Source: Serripes groenlandicus | Taxonomy: Eukaryota; Mollusca; Bivalvia; Cardiida; Cardiidae | Assembly (NCBI GenBank): GCA_031761405.1 | Contig: JASEVX010000007.1 | Location: forward strand, 57,139,385-57,203,384 | Reading direction: 5' to 3' | Length of the DNA: 64,000 bases | Shown: in pieces, positions 36,579 through 48,107 of the stretch | Layout of the letters: every line of letters starts with the position of its first letter | Numbering within the stretch: position 1 is the stretch's first letter | Notes under the pieces: model-generated | The model's database searches: none | The model's input: the letters and a program-made list of their open reading frames with translations, nothing else | What the model was told of the DNA's origin: nothing | Made by a program: the position numbers and the translations under genes

Positions 36579-38844
36579 TGACCTACGACCTACGCGCCAG
36601 GTCGACACAGTCTGAACATAAGTGTGAGTGTCGACCTACGACCTACATACCAGGTCGACACTTTTTGAAAATATATGTAAGTGTCGACCTACGACCTACG
36701 AGCCAGGTCGACACTTTCTGAAAATAAATGTGAGTGTCGACCTAAGACATACGAGCCAGGTCGACACTTTCTGAAGAACATGTGAGTGTCAACCTAGGAC
36801 GTTCACGCCAGGTCGACACTTTCTGAAAATAAATTTGACTGTCGACCTACGACCTACGCGCCAGGTCAACACTATCTTAATGTGAATCTGACTGTCGACC
36901 TAAGACCTACGCGCCAGGTCGACACTTTCTGAAAATAAATTTGACTGTCGACCTACGACCTACGCGCCATGTCAATACTTTCTGAACATAAGTTTGACTG
37001 TCGACCTACGACCTACGAGCCAGATCAACACTCTCTGAAAATAAGTTTGACTGTCGACCTACGACCTACGCGCCAGGTCAACACTATCTTAATGTGAATC
37101 TGACTGTCGACCTAAGACCTACGCGCCAGGTGGACACTTTCTTAAAATAAATTTGACTGTCGACCTACGACCTACGCGCCATGTCAACACTTTCTGAACA
37201 TAAGTTTGACTGTCGACCTACGACCTACGAGCCAGATCAACACTCTCTGAAAATAAGTTTGACTGTCGACCTACGACCTACGCGCCAGGTCAACACTATC
37301 TCAATGTGAATCTGACTGTCGACCTATGACTTACGCGCCAGCTCAACACTGTCTTAATGGTATTCTGACTGTCGACTTACGACCTACGTGCCAGGTCAAC
37401 ACTATCTTAATGTGAATCTGACTGTCGACCTACGACCTACGAGCCAGATCAACACTCTCTTAATGGGATTCTTACTGTCGAGTTACGACCTACGCGCCAG
37501 ATCAACACTCTCTGCAAAAAAATCTGACTGTCGACCTACGACCTAATCGCCAGGTCAACACTATCCTAATGTGAATCTGACTGTCGACCTACGACTTACG
37601 CGCCAGGTCAACACTGTCTTAATGGGATTCTGACTGTCGACCTACGACCTACGCGCCAGATCAACACTATCTTAATGTGAATCTGACTGTCGACCTACGA
37701 CCTACGCGCCAGGTCGACACTTTCTGAAAATAAATTATAGTGTCGACCTACGACCTATGGGCCAGATCAACACTTTCTGAGCATAAAATTGACTGTCAAC
37801 CTTCGACCTACGCGCCAGGTCAACACTCTCTGAACATGAATTTGACTGTCGACCTACGACCTACGCGCCAGGTCAACACTATCTTAATGTGAATCTGACT
37901 GTCGACCTACGACCTACGAGCCAGATCAACACTCTCTGAAAATAAATCTGACTGTCGACTTACGACCTACGCGCCAGGTCAACACTATCTTAATGTTAAT
38001 CTGACTGTCGACCTACGACCTACGAGCCAGGTCAACACTGTCTTAATGGGATTCTGACTGTCGACCTACGACCTACGCGCCAGGTCGACACTTTCTGAAA
38101 ATCAATTTGACTGTCGACCTACGACCTACGCGCCAGGTCGACACTTTCTGAAAATAAATTTGACTGTCGACCTACGACCTACGCGCCAGGTCAACACTAT
38201 CTTAATGTGAATCTGACTGTCTACCTACGACATACGCGCCAGGTCGACACTTTCTGAAAATCAATTTGACTGTCGACCTACGACCTACGCGCCAGGTCAA
38301 CACTCTCTGAAAATAAGTTTGACTGTCGACCTACGACCTACGCGCCAGGTCAACACTATCTTAATGTGAATCTGACTGTCGACGTACGACCTACGCGCCA
38401 GGTCGACACTTTCTGAAAATCAATTTGACTGTCGACCTACGACCTACGCGCCAGGTCGACACTTTCTGAAAATCAATTTGACTGTCGACCTACGACCTAC
38501 GCGCCAGGTCGACACTTTCTGAAAATCAATTTGACTGTCGACCTACGACCTACGCGCCAGGTCGACACTTTCTGAAAATAAATTTGACTGTCGACCTACG
38601 ACCTACGCGCCAGGTCAACACTCTCTGAAAATAGGTTTGACTGTCGACCTACGACCTACGCGCCAGGTCAACACTATCTTAATGTGAATCTGACTGTCGA
38701 CCTACGACCTACGCGCCAGGTCAACACTGTCTTAATCGGATTCTGACTGTCGACCTACGACCTACGCGCCAGGTCGACACTTTCTGAAAATAAATTTGAC
38801 TGTCGACCTACGAGCTACGACCTACGTGCTAACTTCACACACCT
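36579..38844 (-). repeat. 53-bp satellite array A4, inverse orientation
   Basis: About 43 units reading GACTGTCGACCTACGACCTA, ending GTGCTAACTTCACACACCT at 38844. Much shorter than its mirror partner A1, though the junction with the core is the same. Confidence 0.95.
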
Positions 38845-38853
38845 GGAAAAAAC
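38845..38853. other. 9-bp target duplication, right copy
   Basis: GGAAAAAAC directly follows the right terminus and is identical to 14374-14382. Confidence 0.8.
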
Positions 38854-39950
38854 ACGTTATTTTGGTATAGTTCGATAGAGAAAAGCATTATTGATTGATT
38901 CCCTACTTCAAATTCATATATTTGTTCGAATACTTTGAATAAAATGAGTTAAAGCGAGGAGACCCAGAAATCTGTGTCCACCCTTGTTAATATCTATGCA
39001 TAGTAGGTCATATCTATTTTTAGAGGATCTATTTTTAGAGGAGCAAGTCCCTGTGGGCAGATAATAGACATCATTGTTATATCACTCTCATGATACTCAA
39101 ACACCTCAATTACGCAGTAGAAGTCGTCTGGAAATTCCAAAAAGGTTCTATAAATAGATCGCAAGATTGTTATCGATTGTTCTTAAATCTCAATATTATA
39201 AACGCTTTATTTTGTAGTTGTTGCAATGTATGAAAGCGTCTAGATGATAACACTGGTTTACAAAAGTTAACAGGACACGATGTCATGCAGTGTACAAGTT
39301 AGACACGTATGTACGTCGTTCTAGCGTCAATTAGCAATTAATGCTGAAAGTGTAGCCGAATTTAGTTGGAGATCGAGCATTATCGTATATGCCTATATAT
39401 ATTGAAAATCGCAAGGCCTACAACGAGATACTGCTTGTTACTTTGCAGGATTTTCTACACGATCGCCACTACTGTGCCATCAGCGCTTTGATTTTTTTAT
39501 TGATCATCCTTAACAAAATAATTTTTTTGGACAGCATGTCTCTGAGCGGTTTGAGCATCATGTATATATTCGGATTCGCCTCGCTTAAATTCGGAATCTT
39601 AACTTCTAGTGATTAACGAATTATTTTTTCTCAAAAAATAATACAGTTAACGCGATCGTGTTTGTTTGCGGAAGTCACGGTTAAACTACACTTCCGCTTA
39701 GAATACACATTCGCTGCACCTAAATAGTCCTAGTATTTTTTCGATATTAAAATGACTTCTACGTGTTATTTCAATACAGTGAAGTCATAATTATACTATC
39801 GAATCATCATAGATAATCAATTTTATAGAAAATATCAAATTAACAGTACGCGCATATATATTTCATTTGTCGGCAGGTACGTATAAGGCACGAGTATGAA
39901 TTTTAGTCGTATGCCCATTCACTAGAAGTCGACCCCACGCTGTATAGAAC
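38854..39950. other. No gene recognised
   Basis: Mostly AT-rich. A 75-codon ORF at 39389-39616 is rich in hydrophobic residues, but there is no splice or family evidence for it, and I do not call it. Confidence 0.5.
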
Positions 39951-39952
39951 AA

Positions 39953-40488
39953 TGTTAATCTCACAAATATGCCACCACGCAGATCTCAGTGAAATAGTCA
40001 GTGTGCATTTTAAACGCTCGCATCGCCGTTGTTTCTCCCTTTTCCAACATGATAACGATGATCAAAGGGGCTTTCTAATTATAGATCATGGTTTACATAC
40101 GCGCGCATTCAGTTAGCTATATATATATATACACGAAAGTAACGCTCTAACGTTGTATCAAAGTACCGTGGTGTAATGGAGAGCGTGTAGAACTACTAAT
40201 CATGGACTACCTATGAACGCGAGTTCGTGTCCCAATAGGAACTGTTCTTTTTTTTTTTTTTAATTCTTATTTTATGCGATTTGTTAAACATTATAGATTT
40301 ATAATAATTAATTCACTCACATGAAACATAGTTATAATATAAGCCGAAATCCTGGATCCGCCCCTGGTGACGAAAACAAATCGAACTAACAATGTAAATC
40401 TCACAAATATGCCATGGGTGTTTTGACAGACTTTACGCAGCTCAGTGAAAGAGTTAGTGTGCATGTTAAACGCTCGCATCGCCGTTGA
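39953..40488 (+). repeat. Direct repeat pair with tRNA-like sequence between
   Basis: 'aatctcacaaatatgcca' and 'aacgctcgcatcgccgttg' occur at about 39957-40035 and again at 40395-40487. Between them, 40170-40240 has a tRNA-like stretch (GTGGTGTAATGGAGAGCGTG ... 'gagttcgtgtccc') followed by a T-run. It is probably a SINE head rather than a tRNA gene. Confidence 0.6.
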
Positions 40489-40599
40489 AATGCTACATTT
40501 ACTAAAACTGTCAACTGATAAAAAAAATCTCTGGACAAAAATATTAATAATAATAAAATAGACTAAATTGTGCAATAGCATGATCAATTGCATTCATAA

Positions 40600-41420
40600 A
40601 TTAGATTTTACAATACATGTTCAAAATAATTCGTTACCAGTACTTTCAGTACTTTGATTTTATATTTACTTATTACATGACAGTAGTATGTTTTCAACCA
40701 TTGGGGTAGCTTTCAGGTAAACCAAACGATATCAAGGGTTTGGCGTGAAACGGTTGTAACTAAAAACAATTTTGAAAACCCTGGTTTAGGGGCAATTTTG
40801 ATCCCTTTGTAAACAATGCAAATTTATGTGCTATTGCTAAGAACGAGCAAATGCACCTAAATTTCCATTGTTTACCAAGAAAAATGATTTAACGCTTATA
40901 TCTACTTTATGGCGAGGTGATTAACCTCGGTAAACAAAATACATATTTTAGTTACATCCATTTCTCGTCAATCCCTCGATATTGTAATTTATTTAGATAC
41001 CAATCTATTTGAAAAGCAATCAAACCAATGGAAAATGAGCAAGCCAATCGTGTTGTAGTTGCTGTAAAAGTTTAAATATTCATGAACAATTTTCGATTTA
41101 ATGTATGTATTTTTCTTTTTTATATACCTGTAACTTATGATCCGCGTCTCATCGCATGTTAAAATTTGCACGAGGGACACATAAATCGGAGTGCTAAGTT
41201 TGTTGATATAAATATTCATCATTTGGCAGGTAAACTATTTTCACATATTTATTTCACAGTTGAGCATTATTTGTGAACAAGTGAATATATATAGCTTTGC
41301 GTATTCTACATTACATCGTCATTTTTAAAAAGAACACAAAAAACACCACACACCCAGAAATCAGGTTTTCGGAGGAAAGGAACATTTTACGGAGATTAGA
41401 TAAACAAACAATGTATTCAC
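40600..41420. other. No gene recognised
   Basis: AT-rich sequence without clear repeats or coding exons. Confidence 0.5.
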
Positions 41421-41423
41421 TCA

Positions 41424-41634
41424 CCCCTTTCCCTATTATAGGCGCTTTCTTCAGCAGACGATTTTTATAAAAAAATGTGGCAAAATGAGAAATTGCTTTT
41501 AATGAGAATTTTCTCCATTTTCCTTAATGTTGCTTCATTTGTTCAACAATTATACTTTTATTTATAGATTTACATATATTTGCCTAGATCTTTTCAAAGT
41601 CGTTTGCTGCAAATGTGATGTTAGTGGGAAGGGA
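41424..41634. mobile_element. Diverged family A MITE
   Basis: CCCCTTTCCCTATTATAGGC to TTAGTGGGAAGGG, with the internal CAGCAGACG and 'gagaaattgc' landmarks. The TTAA flanks have been lost. Confidence 0.7.
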
Positions 41635-41635
41635 G

Positions 41636-42545
41636 TATAATACCTCAGCTGTAGATACATGTTTATCATATATTACGTTGGTTGTGGAACTAGGAATACT
41701 ACAATACGTTCCATTCATTATTATTTCGTGATACATTTAACTTGTATAATACCTCAGCTGTAGATACATGTTTATCATATATTACGTTGGTTGTGGAACT
41801 AGGAATACTAAATCCCATTCCATTCATTATTATTTCGTGATACATTTAACTTGTATAATACCTCAGCTGTAGATACATGTTTATCATATATTACGTTGGT
41901 TGTGGAACTAGGAATACTAAATCCCATTCCATTCATTATTATTTCGTGATACATTTAACTTGTATAATACCTCAGCTGTAGATACATGTTTATCATATAT
42001 TACGTTGGTTGTGGAACTAGGAATACTACAACACGTTCCATTCATTATTATTTCGTGATACATTTAACTTGTATAATACCTCAGCTGTATATACATGTTT
42101 ATCATACATTACCCTGGTTGTGGAACTAGGAATACTAAATCCCATTCCATTCATTATTATTTCGTGATACATTTAACTTGTATAATACCTCAGCTGTAGA
42201 TACATGTTTATCATATATTACCCTGGTTGTGGAACTAGGAATACTAAATCCCATTCCATTCATTATTATTTCGTGATACATTTAACTTGTATAATACCTC
42301 AGCTGTAAATACATGTTTACCATATATTACCCTGGTTGTGGAACTAGGAATACTAAATCACAATCCATTCATTATTATTTCGTGATACATTTAACTTGAA
42401 TACTAAATCACATTCCTTTCATTATTATTTCGTGATACATTTAACTTGAATACTAAATCCCATTCCATTCATTATTATTTCCTGATACATTTAACTTGAA
42501 TACTAAATCACATTCCTTTCATTATTAGTTCGTGATACATTTAAC
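41636..42545 (+). repeat. 109-bp tandem repeat, seven full copies plus short copies
   Basis: TACCTCAGCTG starts at 41641, 41750, 41859, 41968, 42077, 42186 and 42295, exactly 109 bp apart. After about 42390 a shortened ~50-bp unit ('gaatactaaatcacattcc') repeats about four times. The very regular spacing indicates recent expansion. Confidence 0.95.
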
Positions 42546-42561
42546 TTGTATAATACATGTA

Positions 42562-42720
42562 CAGTCGAACCTTTGATTATCAATTCCATTTCTAAGCAAT
42601 CATACTTTTAGTTTCCCAAGTAAAACATTTCTGCATAAATGTCCTTGCAAATAAAGCCCATCAGTGAACAAAGACCAGGTTGTTGTCCTCCAATGGGTGG
42701 GTGGTCTTTAAACACAGGTC
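42562..42720. mobile_element. mariner-like MITE (family B), copy 3
   Basis: TA|CAGTCGAACCTTTGATTATC to 'gtggtctttaaacacagg'. Same interior blocks as the other copies. It directly follows the 109-bp repeat. Confidence 0.75.
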
Positions 42721-42721
42721 C

Positions 42722-44020
42722 CTTTCATAACGTAGGACCTTGGTAAAACATGCAATAAAGGTCAATTGTTTCCTCAATATGGTTGGTATGGCTTTGCATA
42801 CTACGTAATTGGTATGATAGCCTCTTCAATACAGAGAATTACATTTAATAAATGCAATGTCAGTGAATAACATTTCTTGAGCACCTTCCGGTGGCTTTTT
42901 AATACACGGAAACATTTCAATTTTAATACTTAAAATTAAGTGCATATTTTGCAAGTCAAAACATAAATTGACGAAATATCTAGGTGATCGGGAATGTTGT
43001 CATTTTGACAGCCAATATCTGTTTAATCGGGAATGTTGTCATTTGATTGGCCAATGTCTTATGAAAGCCGACTGCATTTCGCTGGAACAGAAGTTGTTAT
43101 CGTGCTTCACGGTAATGTTTAGGGTATATTAAAAGCTATGCTACAATTTTAGGAGAACACGATTCGTTCAACATGAATGATATATACATTCGTAAAACAT
43201 TTCAATCTTTGAACTTCGAAGTTCACATTACGGTTGAAAAAAATCCGTCGATTATTAGAATGTAGCCTAAGACTACATTATGGTTTGTTCGTACTACTTT
43301 AATTTCGAAGAGGAACCGTGTTGTTTGTATAATATATAATAAAAACTAGAACCACCCAATTGTAAGCTAAACAAATTACATTTTTCTTTACTTTAATAAG
43401 GTTCAAGCGTAAGACAATATAAGCGACCGAGTTAATTTGAATTGTAAAAACATAATTATGCTTGAATTACACTTTACTCCACTTTCAACAGCATTTCACT
43501 TTTTAAAAGTATCATGTCTTCTTCAAGTAAGCTTATATTAAACTGCCATGTGCACAGGGCGGTCCTGCAGCGCTTCGTGTTAAATTGAGTACCAAAGAAG
43601 TAGCTCTAAATACACTGTTTATCAACACAACAGGTGTTTGAACCTAGAATGCCCCTTGTTAACCGTCTAGTTATTACACGTCCGAGTAAGGATGTCACAC
43701 TTACAAGATCTGCATAATTACTCACACAGTTAACACTTTAAACACACTATTAATTGAAACAAACTAAACGGAAATTCATGTTACAGTTTTAGAAACCCGG
43801 TCTGATCAAAACTTGAAAGTTGAATCTTTTGTATGAAGGAGCAATACGTTGGCGCTTCAAAAGTTGGCTCAGTAGCAAAATCTGAATTCGTGTCCTCTTT
43901 TTAACACCTGATTACATATCACCTTTTAAATTTGATATGCATCCTCGAGCTACCAGAATGTTGTGAAAAGTGATCGATCGATGTGTTTCCTATGTAGTTC
44001 TACCATTGTCACAATTGTAG
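42722..44020. other. No gene recognised
   Basis: No convincing ORF. A short direct repeat 'atcgggaatgttgtcatttt' occurs near 42985 and 43026. Otherwise nothing identified. Confidence 0.5.
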
Positions 44021-44029
44021 CAAATCTGC

Positions 44030-44275
44030 AGCAGACCAAATCATCGAGGTAAAACACTGACAATCTCTAGAAATGAATGTATTATAATTGAAAATGTTGA
44101 AAACATTGTGACAAAAGGAGATATTGCCCGTTTTGAGTGATTTCTACCTTCGTCACAATGTTTTCGAGAGAGTCAGACAACGTCAATGTGGGAAAGAGTT
44201 AGGAGCCGGGCTTAAACCTTGGAATCCTTGGTTTAACGGCGACCCCTCTACCACGTCGCTAGCAAAGCTCGAATA
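44030..44275. mobile_element. MITE A remnant followed by a tRNA-like SINE head
   Basis: GCAGCAGACC ... GTGGGAAAGAGTTA (44032-44202) matches family A. Next to it the minus strand of 44214-44275 reads like a tRNA head (GCGACGTGGTAGAGGGGTCG). Confidence 0.5.
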
Positions 44276-44566
44276 TGGACAAGCATAAGTGTATCCCACG
44301 ATGTATGTAACTGACTTTAAGATGGTACTTTACTATACTTTCCCCTCCCAGGATAGCGATGTTATTACATTGACACACAAATTATTTTTCTCGCAGACGT
44401 TTTCTTTTTCTTTTATATCTTTTGGGTTGAAATATTTTCCTCAACAATTTGCATGAGTATCCACACAGTGACGGCCACGTGACAGAGACAGTAGAACTCC
44501 ATCACAGTAGGGTAACCCTTTCCAACATACAAGAAACCTGCAAGAGACTACTTCGAAAACATTACC

Positions 44567-44750
44567 CCTTTCAGCGCCGAATTGTTTAAAGTAGACTTTT
44601 CCATGTTCAATCTCGGACGACTCTATTTTCATGTTTTAGGATTTTTGGAATATTTTTATAACTCACAGCCAAACAATGCAGATTTCAGGTGAGACAGCTC
44701 GTAACGACTGACTCACCTGAATCTGTATTGTTTGCAAAAATCTCAAAAAG
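44567..44750. mobile_element. MITE family D copy, partial
   Basis: CCTTTCAGCGCCGAATTG, then 'agtagacttttccatgttca' and the hairpin-like 'tcaggtgagacagctcg', all match 29148-29352. The right end is not preserved. Confidence 0.65.
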
Positions 44751-44964
44751 TAAAATATATAAAGGAATTGCATGATTTAGTAAAAATGTTGATATTAGAT
44801 ATTTATATAAGATATGGCGATGTGGAGTGTTTGAATAACCAATGGAAATATGAGCTTAATCATATGATACTTTTGTGAAACTGTTAACACTATCTGTATT
44901 TACGTTATGACTGTAAAACAGCTTGTTCCTGGTTGGCTTAAACAGCCTCAATTGTTTCATCAAC

Positions 44965-45318
44965 TTGTTTTGTAAACTATTAATAGACCAGTCATTTGCA
45001 GGCTGATAACACAATACGCGTTACCTTACTTGTGGTGCCGTCCTACAAATGAAATCATGCTGAAAACGGCGTAAAACTCCAACAAAGCCAACAAACAAAA
45101 CCTCATTTGCGACAACAAATATCTCCTCATTATGAGCAAGTACCCCTTTTTCGACAACTGTTATAAATCTATAATAAAACCATTCTGCTATTACATAATC
45201 TTTCTCATGTCATTGTAGGATGTCACCAATCATTTACAGTGAATCAGTTTGTATCTGCGCCTTTCGACACCTACCACGGGATACAGGAGTTAACCAGTAC
45301 AGGATAATGAATAGAACT
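44965..45318 (+). repeat. Duplicated segment, copy 2, with a SINE-tail insertion
   Basis: Matches 13215-13538. About 55 bp near 45024-45078 are extra here and end in 'aaaacggcgtaaaactcc', a SINE 3' tail. The insertion therefore came after the two copies separated. Confidence 0.85.
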
Positions 45319-45319
45319 A

Positions 45320-45497
45320 CAGTCGAACCTGTGCTAACGACCACCTTGAAATAGCAATTCCTTGTCTATAGCGACCACACCTTTAGTTTCCCAGATACTC
45401 ATTTTCTGTATAAATTACCATGCAATTAAAGACCAACTATGAACAAAGACCAGAGTGTTCACTTCCTACGGATTGTCTTTAAACACAGGTTTGACTG
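45320..45497. mobile_element. mariner-like MITE (family B), best copy
   Basis: 178 bp with ends CAGTCGAACCTGTG and CACAGGTTTGACTG and TA on both sides (45318-45319, 45498-45499). The clearest member of the family. Confidence 0.85.
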
Positions 45498-45624
45498 TAT
45501 ATCATTTCAGGTTGACAACTTATCGTTGATACACGACCATATACTTTAACGACATTCAAGATATACAGAACACGTTAATACACTCAATATGGAAGGTAAG
45601 AAAGCTAATTTCTTTAATTTCGGT

Positions 45625-45826
45625 TCTACGCCGTTATCAACATTATTTCAGTTATATCACGGCGACAGTCCACTTATTCATGCTCCCTGGGTAAAAAAAA
45701 AACTTGGCTAGGAAATGTGTTTTGCCCAAGGGCACTTCACCATGACCGTCGAGCCACGACTGGGAACGAAATCGGGAGGCCCGGTTCCAAATCCCCGACA
45801 CTAACCACTCGGTCACGGCGGAATTA
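45625..45826 (-). mobile_element. tRNA-derived SINE, minus strand
   Basis: Minus strand: a head CCGTGACCGAGTGGTTAGTG, a body with 'ggtgaagtgcccttgggca', and a tail 'aacggcgtagaaccg'. Same family as 57045-57246 and 62890-63102. Confidence 0.8.
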
Positions 45827-45904
45827 AGCCAGATAAGCCACTTGTCTTTGGAACGGGTCTGTTCAAAATATTATGTATATAGTTCTTAGAAGTACATTAA
45901 TTAC

Positions 45905-46170
45905 CGAACGTCTCGGGATGTAGTTGTAGAGCGACCACCTGGGATGCAGGAGGTAGCGGTTTCGATCCCCGGCCGGATCATACCAGAGACTTTAGATATG
46001 ATGGTAATGGTTGCCATCCTTGGCGCTCCGGGTTGCCCTGTTAGCATAACGACTGACTGGCTGGTGTCAGGATAAATGGACCAGTAGTACTAATAACTAA
46101 CCCAAGAAACGCCGGCTGTCTGTGATATAACTGAAACATTGTTGAAAGCGGCGTAAAATATAAACAAAAT
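45905..46170 (+). mobile_element. tRNA-derived SINE, plus strand
   Basis: Head TGTAGTTGTAGAGCGACCAC ... GGTTTCGATCCCCGGCCG, middle 'gcataacgactgactggctg', tail 'gttgaaagcggcgtaaaat'. Same family as 60581-60790 and, inverted, 11925-12178. Confidence 0.85.
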
Positions 46171-46179
46171 CAGACTTTT

Positions 46180-47020
46180 TTCAAGATATAAGAAATTTGA
46201 CAATGAAAATGGCTGACATGTGAGGTAAATATTGTAGTTCTGATAATTATGTGTTATGTAAGAATACAATCTGAACGTAACTGTCAGAATCGAATACATA
46301 CACAAAGTACTTCCTATCATAACTAATAAAGTAATTATGTCATGTTCTATAATTATGTCACCATTCAAGGTGTTTCGATTGGACAACTCAATACAGGTCG
46401 AAGGTTTCCGAATAACTCGAGCGACGAGACCATCTTATCTGACTTTAATAAACGAAAAATTGCTCGTTTCGAAAGATGTTTCAACCAGCCTATAAGCTAC
46501 ATTACACATTCGGTAAAACCGACTTCTGATAGGATCGAACTTCAAACGGGTCAGGAATACACTTCCCTTAATAAATCATAACTTAAAATATGCAAGCCCT
46601 ACGGATTGGTTATTAGGTGAATGGTAAAAAGCGACACCATTACATGAGAAGGTCGCAATCATGTGTCTGCTTAACTGGCAATTTTTCTGTGGAATTGTGC
46701 ATTCGTTTATGATGGTCCATTGAATAACTAGTGAAGTCAAGTGAGATACATATTGATAGTCCTAAATTTGATCTATTTTGGAACAAGTTTTGACAATAAT
46801 GTCAAGAAGCAAGTACGTCATTGCTCTTTTCACTCTATGGTTTCATATTTCAATAAATTTGAAACCCTTAAGATAGTTTTCCAGGGATAAGAAGACTATT
46901 GCGTAAACGAAATATTGTTTAGTCTGTCTACGTAACAAGTGAAACAGAAGCGATACAAAATTCTTTGGAATAACTGTACCAAGCTACCCAATTTTCTATT
47001 GAAATTAAATTTATAAACAC
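46180..47020. other. No gene supported
   Basis: An ORF at 46342-46581 has a protein-like composition in its second half, but no recognised family and no splice support. I leave it uncalled. Confidence 0.4.
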
Positions 47021-47915
47021 AACGTCGCTGTTCCGAGAAAACCTCGTATGTGATTTTGCCAACTTTTCAGGAGAGCGAAAAAAAAAAAAAATATTTTATT
47101 AAAAGCTGTTTCGAAAATATTCTTTGTGTTTTACGTTTCAAATTATGTCTTTATTCATCTGCCAATACCCGTAAGTCTTTGTTTCTATAAGATTGATAAT
47201 CGTGCATATACGTGGATTTCGCATTTAAAATTGCTTTTGTATCATAGATGCGAGATATTCCGCAATATCGCACGTACAGTTTCCTTCTGTAAAGTCTGCT
47301 TTATACTTCTTACATGTTTTTCGCACCAAGATTATCAGCTTTCAAATTTCAAACCGTGTAGGGAAATTAGTATTGATTTCAAAATTGTGTAAATTCAAAT
47401 GATCGTTCATCGTAATTGAGGTAAAATACGACCTACGACTCGAGAGAAAATAGGCCTTAAAAAATAGATTTGACCAAACTACCCGAGCAACCTGGAATAG
47501 TGCTATTATGTATTGAATGGTTCATTCACAACTTACTCACTTGAAAGCGAACAGCGTAGGTCCTGATCAGAATGCACAAAGTGATCAGAATCTACGCTGT
47601 TCGCAAATGCCCGACAACCTATGTTTCACTTTGAAAGCTCGCTTTAATGTTGTATTTTTAAATATTGTAATGTGTCTTTTTAAATATAATTATGCAACAC
47701 ATTTAATGAAACTGGAATTTAAAATTCAAACAAACAGTAAGTTTCTGTCGTTTCAACATGTTGACAGAAGTATTTAGTTACAACTGTTTTACACAATGTC
47801 ATTGAATGTGTAAACAAAAATGGTTCAAGAATTGAAATGTACACTTAAATTTGCATTTTCTTTTGAAAGAGCATCCCAAACGTATAAACGACATCCTACG
47901 TGAACCTTTTCATTG

Positions 47916-48090
47916 AATAAAAATGTTAAGAGTCGTCTGCTTCAGACAGTAACGTTTTGAAACCAAGTTGAAAACAGTGTGAGAAATGGTGAAATTGCTC
48001 ATGATAAACAATTTCACCTTTTCTCACAATGTTTTCAAAAGTCATCTGCTCCAATAAACGTAAAATGTATTATGCATTTTTGAAATGGTT
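47916..48090. mobile_element. Diverged family A MITE inside the transposon
   Basis: 'agagtcgtctgcttcagaca', then 'gtgagaaatggtgaaattgctc' and 'aatttcaccttttctcacaatg', match the family A interior. The ends are eroded. Confidence 0.5.
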
Positions 48091-48107
48091 AAAGGACAAA
48101 CAACATT

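Larger units (their letters stand above)
14383..38844. mobile_element. Giant foldback-type transposon, 24.5 kb
   Basis: The left arm (14383-27083) and right arm (31205-38844) are inverted copies of each other around a 4.1-kb loop. Order: satellite A1, core B, satellite A2 (inverse), loop, satellite A3, core B' (inverse of B), satellite A4. The outer 19 bp AGGTGTGTGAAGTTAGCAC is exactly mirrored at 38826-38844, and GGAAAAAAC flanks both ends. The same terminus also bounds the two inner ends, at 27083 and 31205. Long inverted ends made of short tandem units plus a 9-bp target duplication are features of Drosophila foldback (FB) elements and of Mutator-like transposons. No transposase is visible, so the element is probably non-autonomous. 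Arm lengths differ (12.7 versus 7.6 kb), mainly from satellite copy number in A1. Class assignment is inference. Confidence 0.8.

Noticed and set aside
40170..40240. tRNA gene
   Set aside because: Box-like motifs are present but the cloverleaf does not form well, and it resembles the SINE heads nearby.
46342..46581. 79-codon ORF as a gene or an SLC6 5' exon
   Set aside because: The composition looks protein-like in part, but there is no family match I recognise, no clear splice sites, and it ends in a stop before the SLC6 region.
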